DNA of 64,000 nucleotides from NCBI GenBank assembly GCA_037176725.1, contig JAZBRS010000020.1, positions 97,854,501-97,918,500 of the forward strand. The letters run 5' to 3'. The stretch comes from Posidonia oceanica. Lineage: Eukaryota > Streptophyta > Magnoliopsida > Alismatales > Posidoniaceae. The translations under genes were made by a program, and so were the position numbers. The notes beneath the pieces were generated by a model. That model did not search any database, was not told the DNA's origin, and saw only the letters and a list, made by a program, of their open reading frames with translations. Positions 46,278-58,055 of the stretch are shown here, piece after piece (within the stretch, counting starts at the first letter, position 1; every line of letters starts with the position of its first letter).

Positions 46278-47789
46278 GTGCAAGAGAGAAAGTGCAGGCT
46301 GCTGGTGCAGAAACCTTAGGTACCTGTAATCAGAGTTGCAATTCATCAGATCAGGTATAAGCATACAACCACTGGCTGGTAAAGATGCAGATTTCAAAGC
46401 TAGCAAAGCAGTTTAGCAAGTTTAACAGTTAGTATTCAGAGTGTAGCTATTAAACACATTCAGACAAAGGCAGCTCTGCTGGGGCAAGTAGTTGGTCGGA
46501 GCTCTAGACCAGTGCAGCTTGAAGAAGGTCGGCGCATGCTTGGTTGAAGTACTGTCTCAACGCCGAGACAAGTTTTGCAGAGCGGAAAGGAAGGAATGAC
46601 TGATGCTGTGCGTGCATGCATGGTTTATGCTTGGTATGCGTAGATATGTGCATGATTTATGGTAGATGCTGTAAATGTATGCATGACTTTTGCTTATATG
46701 TTGTAGCCCTCAGCATATGGAGTGCTTAGCGCCTGCTGCAGAGGAAGAGAGGGGTCCCTGACTCACTGGACTCTACTCAAACTCTTAACTTGCTGGTGGC
46801 GCTCAGGAAAGGGTTATTTGTAGTGCGGGGGTGGTGGGTGGTGAGGACAGGCTCCAGGCCAAACTCCCAAGGACCTACACCTACTCTTTTTGCTTCTTGT
46901 TGCTCCCTCATAGGCATGTAGGTTTCTCCTATCCCTAACTTGGAGGAAATGGGCACCTGGTTGAAGCTGGGGAGCTGCTTGCTAGGCCTTGCTAGGTTTA
47001 GGCTCTGCAGGGTTTGTGGATTCCCCAGGCGCAAACTTTTGCTCATCTCTAAGACAGGTAAGGGACGGGATTGCGCTGCTTGCTTTTCTTTTTCTTTCTG
47101 GAGCTGACTTTTGTCTTTGCTCCTCTTTTTTTCTTGCTTTTTTCTTTTTGCTTTCTTTTTTCTCTTTTTTTTTTTGTTCTTTTCTTTCTTTTTTCTAGGC
47201 TTGCACTATCCCTGGCTTAGAGGAAATGGGCGTCGGGGTTTTGAAGCGAGTTTGGGGCTCCCAGGTGCAAAATGGTGGACCATCTCCGAAGCAGTACGGA
47301 GGGACAGGGTTATGCTACACGCCTCTATCTCTAGGGCCTGCTTCTGCCTTCGCCTTCTATTTGCTTTCCTTTTATGCCCATGCTCAGACATACTCTTTTA
47401 TGGCTCACATTCTTGCTCACGCCCTAGCATTTTATCTCCCTTGGGAGGTGCAAGTCCTAAGAGGTTTGCTTATTTCGCCTGTTCTCACTTGAAAGGTGGC
47501 TCCCTCACTAGCTAAGACGCCTAAGTAGTGTCAGGTGAGGTAGGGTAGACTCCTTCCATAGCAGGCAAGCACATCCGATTTCATCATCAGGCCAGATGTA
47601 ATGCATGATTTTTGCTGGGAATTTTTGATTTTTGCTTGAAACATGTTGAAAGAGATGAAAATGAAAGGATATATGCAGAGATTGCGAGGGTGCAAGTGAC
47701 AGGGCAAGATTGGAATGCAGAAGAATGTACAAGGAAGAGAGACTGCAAAGGATGGGACGGGAGAGAATGCTCTGCAAGGCAGGGCCAGT
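46278..47789 (-). other. non-coding spacer between extra ORF and integrase
   Basis: No recognised domain. It contains a T-rich tract (+ strand 47085-47200, TTTCTTTTT repeats). Open frames in it are short and unlike known proteins. Confidence 0.55.
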
Positions 47790-48692
47790 CTACTGATAGT
47801 ATTTCTTGAGATAGCATGCATTGACCGGTTCTGACTGCCCAGTCTGGTCCATGTCCTCAAGAATTACTGCGCCGCCCAAGAACGCCTCCTTGACCACAAA
47901 GGGGCCACACCAGTTGGGTTGGAATTTGCCTCGACCATCTGGCAGGTGGATGGCTCGCAAGACGAGGTCACCTGGCTGGAAGCTCCTGGGCTGCACCTTC
48001 TTCAGGTATCCTCTTGCCATCCACTTCTGGTAGCAGCGAGCGTTGTGCATTGCTTGCAATCTGCGCTCGTCAATTAGGTTGAGCTGGGCGCAGCGGTCCT
48101 TGACCCATTCTGCTTCTTCCAGCTTTGCCTCTCGCAGGATTCGCAGCGAAGGAATCTCCACTTTGACAAGCAGCACTGCCTCCATGCCATACGCTAGTGA
48201 GTATGGGGTGGCTCCTGTCGAGGTCCGCACTGATGTCCTGTATGTCCAGAGTGCATACGGGAGCTTATCGTGCCAGTCTTTGTGGGTTTCTACCTTCTTC
48301 TTCATTATTTTCACAATGTTTTTATTGGTAGACTCCATTGCTCCATTCATCTGTGGCCGGTATGGCGAGGATCTATGATGCTTGATTTGGTGCTTCTGCA
48401 GGTACTCTTCGATCCTCTTTGCAATAAAGTTTGAGCCATTGTCAGAGATGATTGCATGCGGGACCCCATATCGGGTGACAATGTTATTTCTGATAAACCT
48501 CTCTGTCATCGCAGCTGTGACTGCCTTGTAGGAGGCTGCTTCCACCCACTTAGTGAAGTAGTCTATCGCTACCAGAATGAAGCGATGACCATTTGATGCA
48601 ACAGGGTGTATAGCGCCGATGACGTCAATCCCCCAGGTGGAGAAGGGCCATGGCGAGGACATGCTATGCAATTCCAGAGGGAGTGCGTGCAT
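47790..48692 (-). pseudogene. integrase core and C-terminal region
   Basis: Integrase inserts the cDNA into the host genome. This open part (300 aa) has the DDE catalytic triad: D23 (WGIDVIG), D84 (IISDNGSNF) and E120 (NGAMESTNK), with 35 residues between the last two. The region after it includes DKLPYALWTYRTSVRTSTG and a C-terminal FQPGDLVLR and NWCGPFVVKE module usual in gypsy integrases. The zinc finger lies upstream in 48693-48830 and is cut by TGA and TAG. The core itself is uninterrupted. Confidence 0.92.
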
Positions 48693-48725
48693 AAGATTAC
48701 CATGGATCTAGCAGTTGTGGCATCT

Positions 48726-49652
48726 TCACACAAACTGACAGTAGTCTGTCTCCATGGTTGACCAGAAGTAGCCTTGCAACATGATTTTCTTGGCCAGCAG
48801 CACACCATTCATATGTGGACCACAAGTCCCTGCATGAACTTGGAGCATAAGCGTGTCGGTCTCTTGCTTGCTCAAGCAGCGCAGGAGCATTTGATTGTAA
48901 GATCTTCTGTATAACTGCCTTGCCCCTAACACATACTTTGACGCCAGACGTGCCAAAGTTCTTCTATCTGCTGCTGAGGTGCCAGGTGGGTGGCTGCCAG
49001 ACTCCAAGAAGGCTTTGGTGTCATAATACCAAGGCTGCTCTTCTACCGGATCTGCCTCCTCTATGCTCATGCAGTGCGCAGGCTGCTCCATGCATGTGAC
49101 TGATACATCCACTGCTCGGTCTTCAGGTATACTGAGCCAGGATGCCAAGGTTGCCAATGCATCTGCATATGCGTTCCTTGCTCTGTTCATATACGAGAAG
49201 TGGATGCTTGCAAATTGTTCTATCAGCTTCAGCAGGTGTTCGTGATATGGCACTAACTTCGGATCCTTTGTTCTCCAATCGCCATTCACTTGGGAGATCA
49301 CTAGCATGGCATCGCCGTGCACATGTAGCTTCTGCGCCTCATGCTCGAGCGCGACTTTCAATCCCAGAATGCATGCTTCATATTCTGCTTCAATATTTGT
49401 GCATTTGAAGGTCAGCTTCCTTGCAAAGGGGATCATCTGCCCTTGCGGCGTGGTCAGCACTACGCCTATGCCTCGACCCTTCTTGTTGACAGCGCCATCA
49501 AAATAGAGCTGCCACGGCTCTAAGTCTTCAGGGTCCTCCTCAGAGTCTTCCATTGCAAAAAGGATGTCCTCATCCGGGAACTGCGTCTGGAGAGGCTGGT
49601 ACTTAGGCAAAGGAAAGTCTGCAAGGTGATCTGCCATGGCTTGGCCCTTCAT
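48726..49652 (-). pseudogene. second RNase H (aRH) and integrase zinc-finger start
   Basis: 308 aa. A second RNase H of the type acquired by the Tat lineage spans about 45-170, with acidic residues in LYFDGAVN, EAEYEACILGL, HGDAMLV and NAYADALATLA. It removes RNA from the RNA-DNA hybrid. The C-terminal part has the start of the HHCC finger (HAGTCGPHMNG, GYFWSTMETDYC) and then stops at TGA; two stops separate it from the integrase core. The frame is the same as for the neighbours on both sides. Confidence 0.88.
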
Positions 49653-49697
49653 GGCTCACTGCATGACAAAGGTGATGTCGTATTGAGACAACAGCAC

Positions 49698-50171
49698 CTA
49701 CCACTTGACGCATATGCCTACCATTGCTGGCTTCTGGAAGAGGAACTTGATGGGGTCAGGTCGGCATAGAAGCCGGACCGGGTACACCATCATATAATGC
49801 CTCAGCTTCTGTGCAGCCCAGAAGAGTGATAAGTAGGTCTTCTCCATTGTGCTATACCTGGCTTCGCAATCATTAAATTTCTTGCTCAAGTAATAAATTG
49901 CATGCTCCTTTCTACCAAATTCATCATGCTGGCCCAAGACGGCGCCCATGGAATGCTGTGTGGTAGAGAGGTAGAGAAGCAGAGGTCTCCCCGGCGTGGG
50001 TGGGACCAAAACAGGAGGCTTGATCAGAAGCTGCTTGATCTTGTCAAAGGCAGCTTGGCACTCCTCGCTCCAGTTGATCTGTGCATTCTTCTTCAAGAGC
50101 TTGAAGATCAGTTCGCATATAGGCATGAGCTGCGCGATGAACCGACTGATATACTGCAGGCGTCTGAGCAA
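49698..50171 (-). pseudogene. reverse-transcriptase connection and first RNase H
   Basis: 157 aa in the same frame as the reverse transcriptase, separated from it by one TGA. It has RRLQYISRFIAQL, then NWSEECQAAFDKIKQLL, then the first RNase H (LLLYLSTTQHSMGAVLGQ, SKKFNDCEARYSTMEK). The first acidic residue of the usual RNase H site is not visible (LYLS), in line with the known decay of this domain in Tat elements. A TAG and a TGA separate it from the second RNase H. Confidence 0.85.
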
Positions 50172-50174
50172 GCC

Positions 50175-51743
50175 TCAGACTTCTTTCTCTGTCCTGGGGG
50201 GTGGCATATCCACGATGGCTTTTGCCTTCATCAGGTCCACTTCAATCACTCTCTGGCTAACAATATAGCCCAGGAGCTTGCCAGAAGACACCCCGAATAC
50301 GCATTTGCTGGGGTTGAGGCGCAGCTTGTACTTTCTCAAGCGGTCAAAGAGCTTTCTTAAGCAGGCAAGATGATCCTCAGGCTCTTTGGTCTTGGCAATC
50401 ATATCATCCACGTAGACCTCAACTTCTTGATGCATGAGGTCATGGAAAAGTGCAGTCATGGCCATCTGATAGGTTGCGCCAGCATTTTTCAGCCCAAATG
50501 GCATAACTTGGTAGTAGAAGACACCCCATGGGGTGATGAATGATGTTTTCTCCATATCCTCCTTTGCCATTCTGATCTGGTTATAGCCAGAGAAGCCGTC
50601 CTTGAAAGAAAGCATTTTGTGTCTTGCAGTGTTATCGACTAGGATGTCAATATGCGACAGTGGAAAATCATCCTTGGGACTCGCCTTGTTCAGGTCCCGA
50701 TAGTCAATGCACATGCGGACTCGTCCATCTTTCTTGGGCACTGGCACAACATTTGCAAGCCACTCAGGGTAAAGGACGACCTTGAGGAAGTTAACATTGT
50801 GCTGCTTCATGATCTCTTCTTTGATCATGAGTAGCCATTGCGGTCGCCATTGCCTTAGCTTCTGCTTTACTAGCCTTGCATCTGGGTCCAAAGGCAGGTT
50901 GTGCACAACTATCTCAATGTCGAGGCCAACCATATCCTCGTAGCTCCAGGCGAAGACATCCGCATACTCCTTCAAGAATGCGATGAATTCTGCCCTAGCC
51001 TGGGGTGACAAAATGGCGCTAATGCGAACCTCCCTGACTTCTTCTACTGCGCCAATGCTGACAACCTCTGTCTCCTCTTCGACATGTAGGTTGGGGTCTT
51101 CTGGATCATTGTCGTGGGGCCAGAACTCAGGCGATGGTTCATCATTCTCGTCTTTGCCTGGATCATCCTCCTCCTCTCCACATGCAATAAGTTCCGAGAG
51201 GATCTCCTTCACAAAGGTGGGGTCTGAGATATCGAAGGAGTGCAAGTGCTCCACTGCTTGGCCCTGGTGATGCTTCAGGATGGTCACGCTTACCCGAGTG
51301 TTTTTATACCCTCGACGCGCGACCTCTGTCCTGGCAAACTCCTCGGCTAGCTCTGCCTGCTCTGACTCTGCTGCTGGCTCTGCTGATTCTGCTACTACCT
51401 GTGCTGAAGCTAACTGTGCTGTTGCTTGCTGTGCGGGGGCTGCATGTGCTACTGCTTGCTGCTGTGCTGTTGGTGCCTGCTGTATTACTACTTGTGCATG
51501 TTGTGCTGCTGTTGGTGCATGTTGTACTGCTACTGGTGCATGTTGTACTGCTGCTGGTGCATGTTGTGCCACTGCTGCCACTTGCGGTGCTACTAATGCT
51601 GTTTGTGGTGTTGATGCTGCTGATATTTGCTGTGCCATTGCTTCCTCTACATGTTCTGGTGTGCTTGCTAAGGATATATCGGGTTGGCGGCTGATCAGGG
51701 CACTGCCGCCCACTGCCTCGCCTAAGTGTGGCATGCACTGCAC
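50175..51743 (-). pseudogene. reverse transcriptase
   Basis: 522 aa. Residues 1-140 are an Ala/Gln-rich low-complexity linker. About 240-300 is acidic. The polymerase follows with EWLANVVPVPKKDGRVRMC, IDYRDLNKASPKDDFPL, FSGYNQIRM, MPFGLKNAGATYQ and the catalytic YVDD (about residues 444-447, near 50403-50414). The domain is uninterrupted from the linker to RTEKEV, where a TGA stops it. Its frame differs from that of the protease upstream, so a frameshift lies near 51722-51743. Confidence 0.93.
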
Positions 51744-53566
51744 GAACCATCTAGACCCACTCCCTGGCTGGAGGTGATCAGCTCATCTGGTCTAGTGGGT
51801 GCCTCGAGCGCTAGATCTTCCTCTAGGACTATGATAGAGGGATCTGTGGCCATGGCCTTCCCCTTCTTCTGTGCTGTCTCGTGCTCTGCGACATCTTGTG
51901 CCAGCGATACAAGCTGCTCCTGGAATAACTGCTCCAAGAAATCAATCTGAGCACTTGCAGCCGCTCCTGCCTCCTCATCCGAGGGTGAGTCGACGTAGTA
52001 AGCAACTGCCGGGCTGGCGGCCAGCCCTGGCTCGACTGTTGGGCTTTCTGCTGCTTGGGATACTTGTTTTGCTGCTGCTGGGTAGGCTGCCAGGATCAGT
52101 TCTGCTGCAGGTGGGGAGGCACAACTGCTCTTCTGGGGGGCCAATGGCGGGGCCGCCATGCTTGGGGATGAAGCACCGGTGCCTGTGGGTGACAGTGGTT
52201 GTCTCCCGGTAGTAGCGGCGAGAATCTTCCGCATAGCAAGATCTGCTGAAGCTAACAGTGGTGTGCCTAACAGAGCCGGCTGGCTTGCTTGTGGCACTGT
52301 CAATGATGCGGGCCGAGTCACGCTGCCGTCTGATCCGACTGACTGTGCCGTCGGAGAAGGTGATTTCCATGCTAGCACGGCTGCGGCCACAGGCTGATTG
52401 CTGGATAACGCCGGAGGGTGTGCTTCTGACTCTGGCGTTACAGCTGCGACTGTCAGTGACTTTGGTGATGCTGCAGAAAGAGGGGAAACTGTCAGCCCCG
52501 CCCCAGGGTTTGCCAATTCTGCTGCTTCGTTAGTCAGTGCCAAGCAAATTGACTGGGACGCAGTCACGCTGAGCTGATCCTTGCTGCTGGTTGGGGCTGC
52601 CTCAACTATGCCAGACTCCTCCTCATCTGAGTAGTAGTCCACAATGCAGACCCATTCTTCCTCCGGCAGCTGTGAGCTTGGGCATGACGCTTGCTGCGTT
52701 GCGGCCTCACTGCCGCTTGAATCCAGGATACCTGCACTAGTGAAGTTAGTGAGGTCTTGCGGGATAGCCATCCTCTGATCCTTGAGCTGCATGCATCTGT
52801 CTTTGCTAGACTGTAGATCATATCCGAGACCTTCAGAATCTCTTCGCTCTGCTGCTCTGATTGGCTCAGCGATTCCCTGGCCATATCGCCCGAGCAGTGT
52901 TCCCTTGACATAGCCCCACCTGTGACAAACGTTTTCGACCATCCGAAAGGGGTTGCTGTGAACGGCCAAGGAGTTGACACGTTCAAGATCAGGTACAAAG
53001 CTAACCGGCTCACACCGATTAACTCGATACAAAGCAGCTGAAAGTTCTGGGTCAAAAGGGATAGTATGCGAAGAGATGGGTGCAACCGCCTCGATCTGCT
53101 CCTTCTCGAAGTTTTTTGCCATTACAATGATAACATCGTCGTCGTGGCGAAACTTGATCATGCGGTGGAGGGTCGAGGGGATGACCTGATGCTTGTGCAG
53201 CCAAGGGCGCCCATGCAGGAAGTTAAAGTTAGGCTCCAAGTCAACAATGTAGAATTCCACATCGAACGTGACCGGGCCAATGATCAAAGGAATAATCAAG
53301 ATCCCTAGAGCGTCGTGGTGAGTGTTGTCAAAAGCTGTCATTCCCTTTATCGCTGGGGTGATATCCTCGGCTTTGAATTCGAGCCTGGTTGCAGTGCACA
53401 ACGGACAAACATTAAGGCTTGACCCGTTAACAACCAGCGATAGGGGAATGCGAAAGTTTTTGTATTGCACCGTGACAAACAAGGGCTGGTTATGATTAAT
53501 CCCCACCGGAGGTAGCTCATCGCTTGTGAAAGAGATGATCTGAGGCTCCGCGATGACGCCAACCAT
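51722..53566 (-). pseudogene. aspartic protease and linker
   Basis: 614 aa. Protease-like sequence fills about 1-140: ISFTSDELPPVGINHNQPLF, IPLSLVVNGSSLNVCPLCTA, GPVTFDVEFYIVD, FNFLHGRPWLH. It would cut the polyprotein. In this group the active site is normally DNGSSLN or DNGSALN; here the position of the catalytic Asp reads Val (GTT). The remaining 450 residues are an acidic, Ala/Ser/Pro-rich linker. It ends in a frame different from the reverse transcriptase. Confidence 0.82.
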
Positions 53567-53593
53567 GCATTCTAAGGCCGCGGGTTCTATGGC

Positions 53594-53968
53594 TTAGGAC
53601 ACACGGGCTGCTTGGAACACTCGGAGAAAAGCCTCACGGTGTTCAGAAAAGGAATGTATGAGGTCCCAGATGGAAATATCAGCTTTAACCCTCCTAAGCT
53701 GGGAGGTAATGTCGGTTTTGTGGTGCGGCTTTCTAGTGATAGGAGAGGGTGCTCTAGGAGTTGGCTCTACCGGGCTAGGTGCAGGGGGTTGGCTTGATGC
53801 TGGGGGTGCTACAGGTTGGCTAACTAGTGGGGGTGCTGCTGGCTGGCTTACGGGTGGAGGTGCAGCGGGTGCTGGATGGCTGGGCCTTACCACCATTGCT
53901 GTGGGCTGGTATACCCTCCCCGATCGCGTGACTTCTGTGTACGTTTCCGTGGCATAGTTGTAGGGCAC
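53594..53968 (-). pseudogene. gag-protease linker
   Basis: 124 aa in the protease frame, separated from it by TAA. It opens with TRSGRVYQPT, has a Pro/Ala repeat region (AAPPLVSQPVAPP) and ends with a segment of the ISxxxLxxxxEHREAFLRVFQ type that precedes the protease in Tat elements. Confidence 0.75.
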
Positions 53969-54244
53969 ACGATGGGGGTCCTAGGTTAAATAAATAACCG
54001 TAGGGGCCTGTGCTGCGAGCACAAGAGGGGCTACCAGAAGGTTGGCTGGGCAATAGGGAGAAGGGTACTAGTGCTGGTAGGTTGCTGGAGGCCCTGGCTG
54101 AGACCTAGCTAACAGGCTGACTGGGGGCCTACCTAAATAGGAGGCTGGGGTTTGGGCCTGCGGTCTGGCTTGAAGGTGTACAGGGGCAGGGGCCTGAGGA
54201 TGCATGGTAGGGCAAGCGGCGGAGCGCCCTGTCCTGGCATGTGG

Positions 54245-55143
54245 TCAGATCATATGGACTCCCGACTCGGAGTCGGCAATGGCTGCACGATAAAGAGTTA
54301 GAGGAAAGGGCTCCGAGACATCATGAATGAGCTCGGAGGGGTCCACCACAGACGTAGCAGGCCCGGAGGGGGGGAGAGAATAGATTCCCGAGGTCCCCAC
54401 GCCTTCCGGATTGGGATGCTCCGGGAAGGGCTGGTGGACGATGCTCGGATGAAGGGGTGCTAATGCCTGTGCAGGGGCTGATGCTGATGAAGGAACAGAT
54501 GAAGGTGCCTCGTGTGTGTGGATCGAAATCGTTCCTGATTCGATCAGGTTCTGGATGGCGTCCCGCAAAGTGAGGCAACTGTTCATCGAGTGCCCTACGG
54601 CTTGATGAAAGTCGCAAAAAAGGTGCGCCTTATGCCAATGCAGAAGTGGATTTGGCAACTGGCGAGCCTCGGGAAACCTCAGAAATGTCGTAACCTTGGG
54701 GAGGACGGCGCTCAACGGCTCCACCAGTGGGGTGAATTGACGCCGTGGTAGCCTTTACCCCTAGGGCTACACTTGCTGGACCGGTGTGGCAGGATACACC
54801 GGTTGGGCAGTGGTGGTGATTTGTGGTGTGGGGGGTGCCTTGGTGCTGGTGCATATACTAGTTGATGCGGGGGAGGCCGAACCGCCAGCTGAACAGGCAC
54901 GGGCGCGGGGTCGACGTAGGCAACAGCAGGCTTCGGAGAGTCCTTCTTCTTGGGCCGGCCGCTGGTGGTACCACTGCTGTTGCTGCTGGTGGTGGCCTGC
55001 TTGGCAAACGCAGAGAGTGCCGGGAAGTTGCCATTCCGTAGCGAACTCTCCACGCGGGTGCCAGCTCGAATCAGTGCAATGAAGGTTGTGACAGGTTGAA
55101 TGCTGAGTAGAGCCCCGACAATGGGCTGCGCACCCCCGATCAC
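54245..55143 (-). pseudogene. Gag C-terminal half with Cys/His motif
   Basis: Two frames are needed. 54712-55143 continues the gag frame (ALSAFAKQATTSSNSSG and Pro-rich sequence). 54245-54724 is in another frame (PLSAVLPKVTTFLRFPEARQ, CDFHQAVGHSMNSCLTLRDA) with the Cys/His knuckle-like motif of Tat Gag proteins. A frameshift therefore lies between about 54725 and 54900. The interval 53969-54244 links to the protease frame through stops. Confidence 0.78.
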
Positions 55144-55239
55144 AATCTCAAGGGACTCCTCATCAGATGGGCCGTCTCGAACCTGCGAAGTGAGTGCGCG
55201 CCAGCGGCTGACATACTCCCCAAACGGCTCGCCGGGGTT

Positions 55240-56274
55240 CTACTTTAATGCGACTTGGTCCGCGTGCTTAGGGACCAGGTCCAGGTTGAAGGAATATTGT
55301 CCCAGGAACGCCTGGCTAAGGTCATTCCACGTCTTGATGCTGGCCATATCAAGTGAGGTGAACCACTTGAGTGCAAGGCCACTTAGACTTTTCTGGAACA
55401 AGCGGATTAGCAACCTTTCGTCAGCCTGGAGCTGAGCGAGATCTCCACAGTATACCTTCAGATGTGCTATTGGGCAGCCTCTACCATTATATTTCTCAAA
55501 TACCGGGATGCGGGACTTCAGTCGGAGCACCGTCTCTGGGAAGTAACAGAGGTCCTGGAATTGGTAAGACTGGTGGTCAGTACCCTGCACTTGTCGAAGT
55601 GCTTTCTCCAGAACGGCGAACCTGTCGTCGTTGGATTCTGGAGCTGCTGCCAAAGGAGGTGGTACAGCAGGGGCAGGAGGCGGAAGTTGGGTCCCAATCG
55701 CTGGAGCAGTGAGTTGCTGAGGTGATGGTCTGGGCGGGGGAGCAGAAGGGAATGCTTGCGACGGGAGAGTAGATCGCAACGGAGCCTCGGGGGCAACAGG
55801 AGTGAATGAAGGGTGAAGAGATAGAGCCATGCCCTGCAGTCTTTGGATAATCTCCATCAGCTGCTGATACTGCATCTCAAGGGACTCGTTAGTGAGTATG
55901 CTGAGTTGCAGGATCGGCAGGGGACCAGAATCAAGTGGCTGGGACATAGATTGTCCAAGGGGCGGAGGTCCTAAGGTGAAATTCGCCGTAGCAGAGTGGG
56001 TGTCAAAAGTGACTTTACCCTGGGGAGGAGGAGTCAGCGGTGTCTCCGGAGCGTAGGCGGCGGTTACCAAGACAGTCTCGGCAACTAGGTTCGGTAGAGC
56101 CTGCCACTGCCCCATAGAATAAGAGGGAGGCAGCTGTACCAGAGAAGGAGACGCTGGCACAAAGGGAGTCAATGCGGGAGCCAAAGGGATCGAAAGAGGG
56201 GCCGCCTCCGGGGCAACTGGGACCTGGGAGTCATCGACAAACTGGGCCATCGCTGACCGAGAACGGGTGATCAC
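55240..56274 (-). pseudogene. Gag N-terminal half
   Basis: 344 aa. Residues 1-225 are Pro/Ala/Leu-rich with a predicted disordered character. About 255-344 is the retrotransposon-gag domain: FEKYNGRGCPIAHLKVYCGD, FQKSLSGLALKWFTSL, WNDLSQAFLGQYSFNLDLVP. It ends at a TAG (in LK*NPGEPFGEYVSRW); the domain clearly goes on in the same frame after the stop, so this is a single in-frame nonsense change. ATG at 56274 is the first in-frame start after the leader. Confidence 0.88.
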
Positions 56275-57410
56275 AAGGCTACGAGAGGGGGCAAGAGGGC
56301 GAATCGTAGGAGGAGCTATGTTCGCTAAAGTGAAGTAGCTCAGAAGGGGGGATGATCAGAAGCAGGGGTCGCAACAGGGGCGTCAGTAAGAGAAGGCACT
56401 CAAGCTCCAGCTAAGGAACTCGCTGACTGACCTCTGTGCGAAAGGCAAACAAATAACAAGGGATTAGAACCTGAAAGTAAAAAAGCAAATGTTTTGATGT
56501 ATGAGATGAATGCAGATGTATGCTTTCTAGCATGCTCTCCCTCACCAATCTAGGGTGTCCTAGTAGGCAGTCTACTTCAGACGCTCATGGGTGTACGAGT
56601 CGCCGACTCAGGCTAGAAAAAGCAGGTCCCATGTCTTAAACCCGGCCCAAAGCTCAGGTGGTGACGTAGTGGTGTGTAGGTGGCCTTGACCCTGCCAGAA
56701 GCATGGGTGGTACCCTCTACTAACACCGACATGACCCCCTGACACAGGGGGATAGACCGATCTACTTACACCACGCCAAAGCGTTGGGGGCAAGAGACCG
56801 GGACTATCCTTCTCAAACTATTGGTGGACTCAGATGAGAAGAATGCATGCTCTATATGATGCTTTATGCAAATGCTTTGCATTTTATCTTGCGCATTTTA
56901 TTAACTCAAGGGAGTGCAGGTGTGTTGTGGTCTCTAATTTCTCCTAGAGGTTCTTTTTACTTGCTGTTTTTAGTTAGCCATGGGGGAAGCAATCAGTCTC
57001 TAATTGTCCTTAGGCTTAATGCAAAAGTGGAAGAAAATCACCCAATCATGGCAGGCAGACAACACACATCATTGCAAAAGGGATGGGCATGGCATGTGTA
57101 TGTGTGTGAGCATGATAGTGAAGGGGAAAAACACTTATCATAGCAAAAGGCAGGTATGCATAGCATGTGCAGGTGCAGTGGCATTGCATTGGTGTAAAAG
57201 GAAGCATTCATCATTCAAAAGGCATGCATGGTGTGCCAAACAAGTATTTAGACATGTGATGCAGGTAAATGAAGCAGCGCAAGCAATCATGGCATAAAGT
57301 AGGTAAATAAACAAGCAAGCAGGTAAGCAGGTAAGGCAAGCAGAAGCAAAAGGCAAGCAAAACACAAAAGCAAGAGGCGAGAAGGCCAAGGCAAAAGTCG
57401 AAGTACTGCT
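56275..57410 (-). other. leader of the 19-kb element
   Basis: 1.1 kb between primer site and gag. No Ogre-like ORF1 is seen. The part near the primer site (plus 57040-57390) is rich in GGCAAGCA, GTGTGAGC and CATGGCATG words. Nothing else is recognised. Confidence 0.6.
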
Positions 57411-57427
57411 CCCCAGCGGAGTCGCCA
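57411..57427 (-). other. primer-binding site, tRNA-Arg
   Basis: The + strand reads CCCCAGCGGAGTCGCCA, equal to the 3' end of plant tRNA-Arg (ACG) with its CCA as I remember it. One base (57428) separates it from the 5' LTR. This fixes the element's orientation and end. Confidence 0.9.
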
Positions 57428-57428
57428 C

Positions 57429-58055
57429 TGTAGTAATCCTGAATTCTGATCGTCCATGCACGATACCAAAGCTCGCGTGCACCGATCAAAATAGGCTCAC
57501 TATATGCGGTAGGATCCGACGAAGTCGCGGCGGTGGCAGGTGTGGGCGGCGGAAGTCTGCATGTGGCAGTGAGGGCGGAGAGAGCGGATTTGGTGCTGAT
57601 ATGGAGAAGATGGCTAGTAACTTGGCCTTGGAAGGTAGTGGATGGCATGGAGTGCGGGAGGGGACGGGTAGTAAGTGCAGGGAGGCAGTGGAGTGGACGG
57701 GCGATGAGCCGAAGGGGGAGGAGCAGCCGCCGCTGCAACCGAGCCGTTGGACGCCGAAGCAGGAGGCGTCCAATGTTGGATGCTAGCACAGGACGTGTCC
57801 AACGTTGGACGCTGCCTATGCTAGCGTACAACATGCTCAATTGGCAAAAGCTACAAATGGACTTGGGCTTGGGCCTAGAAAGGTTTAAAAAAATTGCAAA
57901 AAGGGCTTGGGTCAAGGCTTGGAGGTTTGGATAAGGTTTTAGGCTTGGTTTTGGTTTGGAAAATGGGTTAGGAAAAAGGAACGCCATTCCAGAGTCCACA
58001 CGACCCTGCGAGAGAAAACAACCAACTTCCAAGCTGTCAAAATGGGGTGTCTACA
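57429..58055 (-). repeat. 5' LTR of the 19-kb element, internally deleted
   Basis: Both ends are intact (TGTAGTAATCC ... GTGTCTACA) but it is only 627 bp against 3217 bp for its partner. After GGTAGGATCCGA it jumps to CGAAGTCGCGG, which in the partner lies about 2.6 kb further on. The conserved core, primer-site-like copy and most palindromes are lost. One palindrome block remains (57745-57835). Confidence 0.9.

Larger units (their letters stand above)
38965..58055 (-). mobile_element. 19.1-kb Tat-type Ty3/gypsy retrotransposon, TSD ACATA
   Basis: ACATA flanks it at 38960-38964 and 58056-58060. Right to left it shows: 5' LTR (57429-58055), primer site (57411-57427), leader, gag, protease, reverse transcriptase, RNase H, a second RNase H, integrase, an extra ORF, a hairpin array, polypurine tract and 3' LTR (38965-42181). 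Two RNase H domains between reverse transcriptase and integrase mark the Tat lineage (Ogre/Retand relatives), as does an Arg primer. All coding modules carry stops or frameshifts. The 5' LTR has lost about 2.6 kb, so it is dead as a mobile unit. Confidence 0.93.

Noticed and set aside
51280..51777. 165-aa plus-strand Cys/Ala-rich ORF
   Set aside because: Shadow of the Ala/Gln repeat linker of the reverse-transcriptase frame on the opposite strand.
57411..57427. A tRNA-Arg gene fragment
   Set aside because: Only the 3' 17 nt including CCA, which is not encoded in nuclear tRNA genes; position next to the LTR makes it a primer site.
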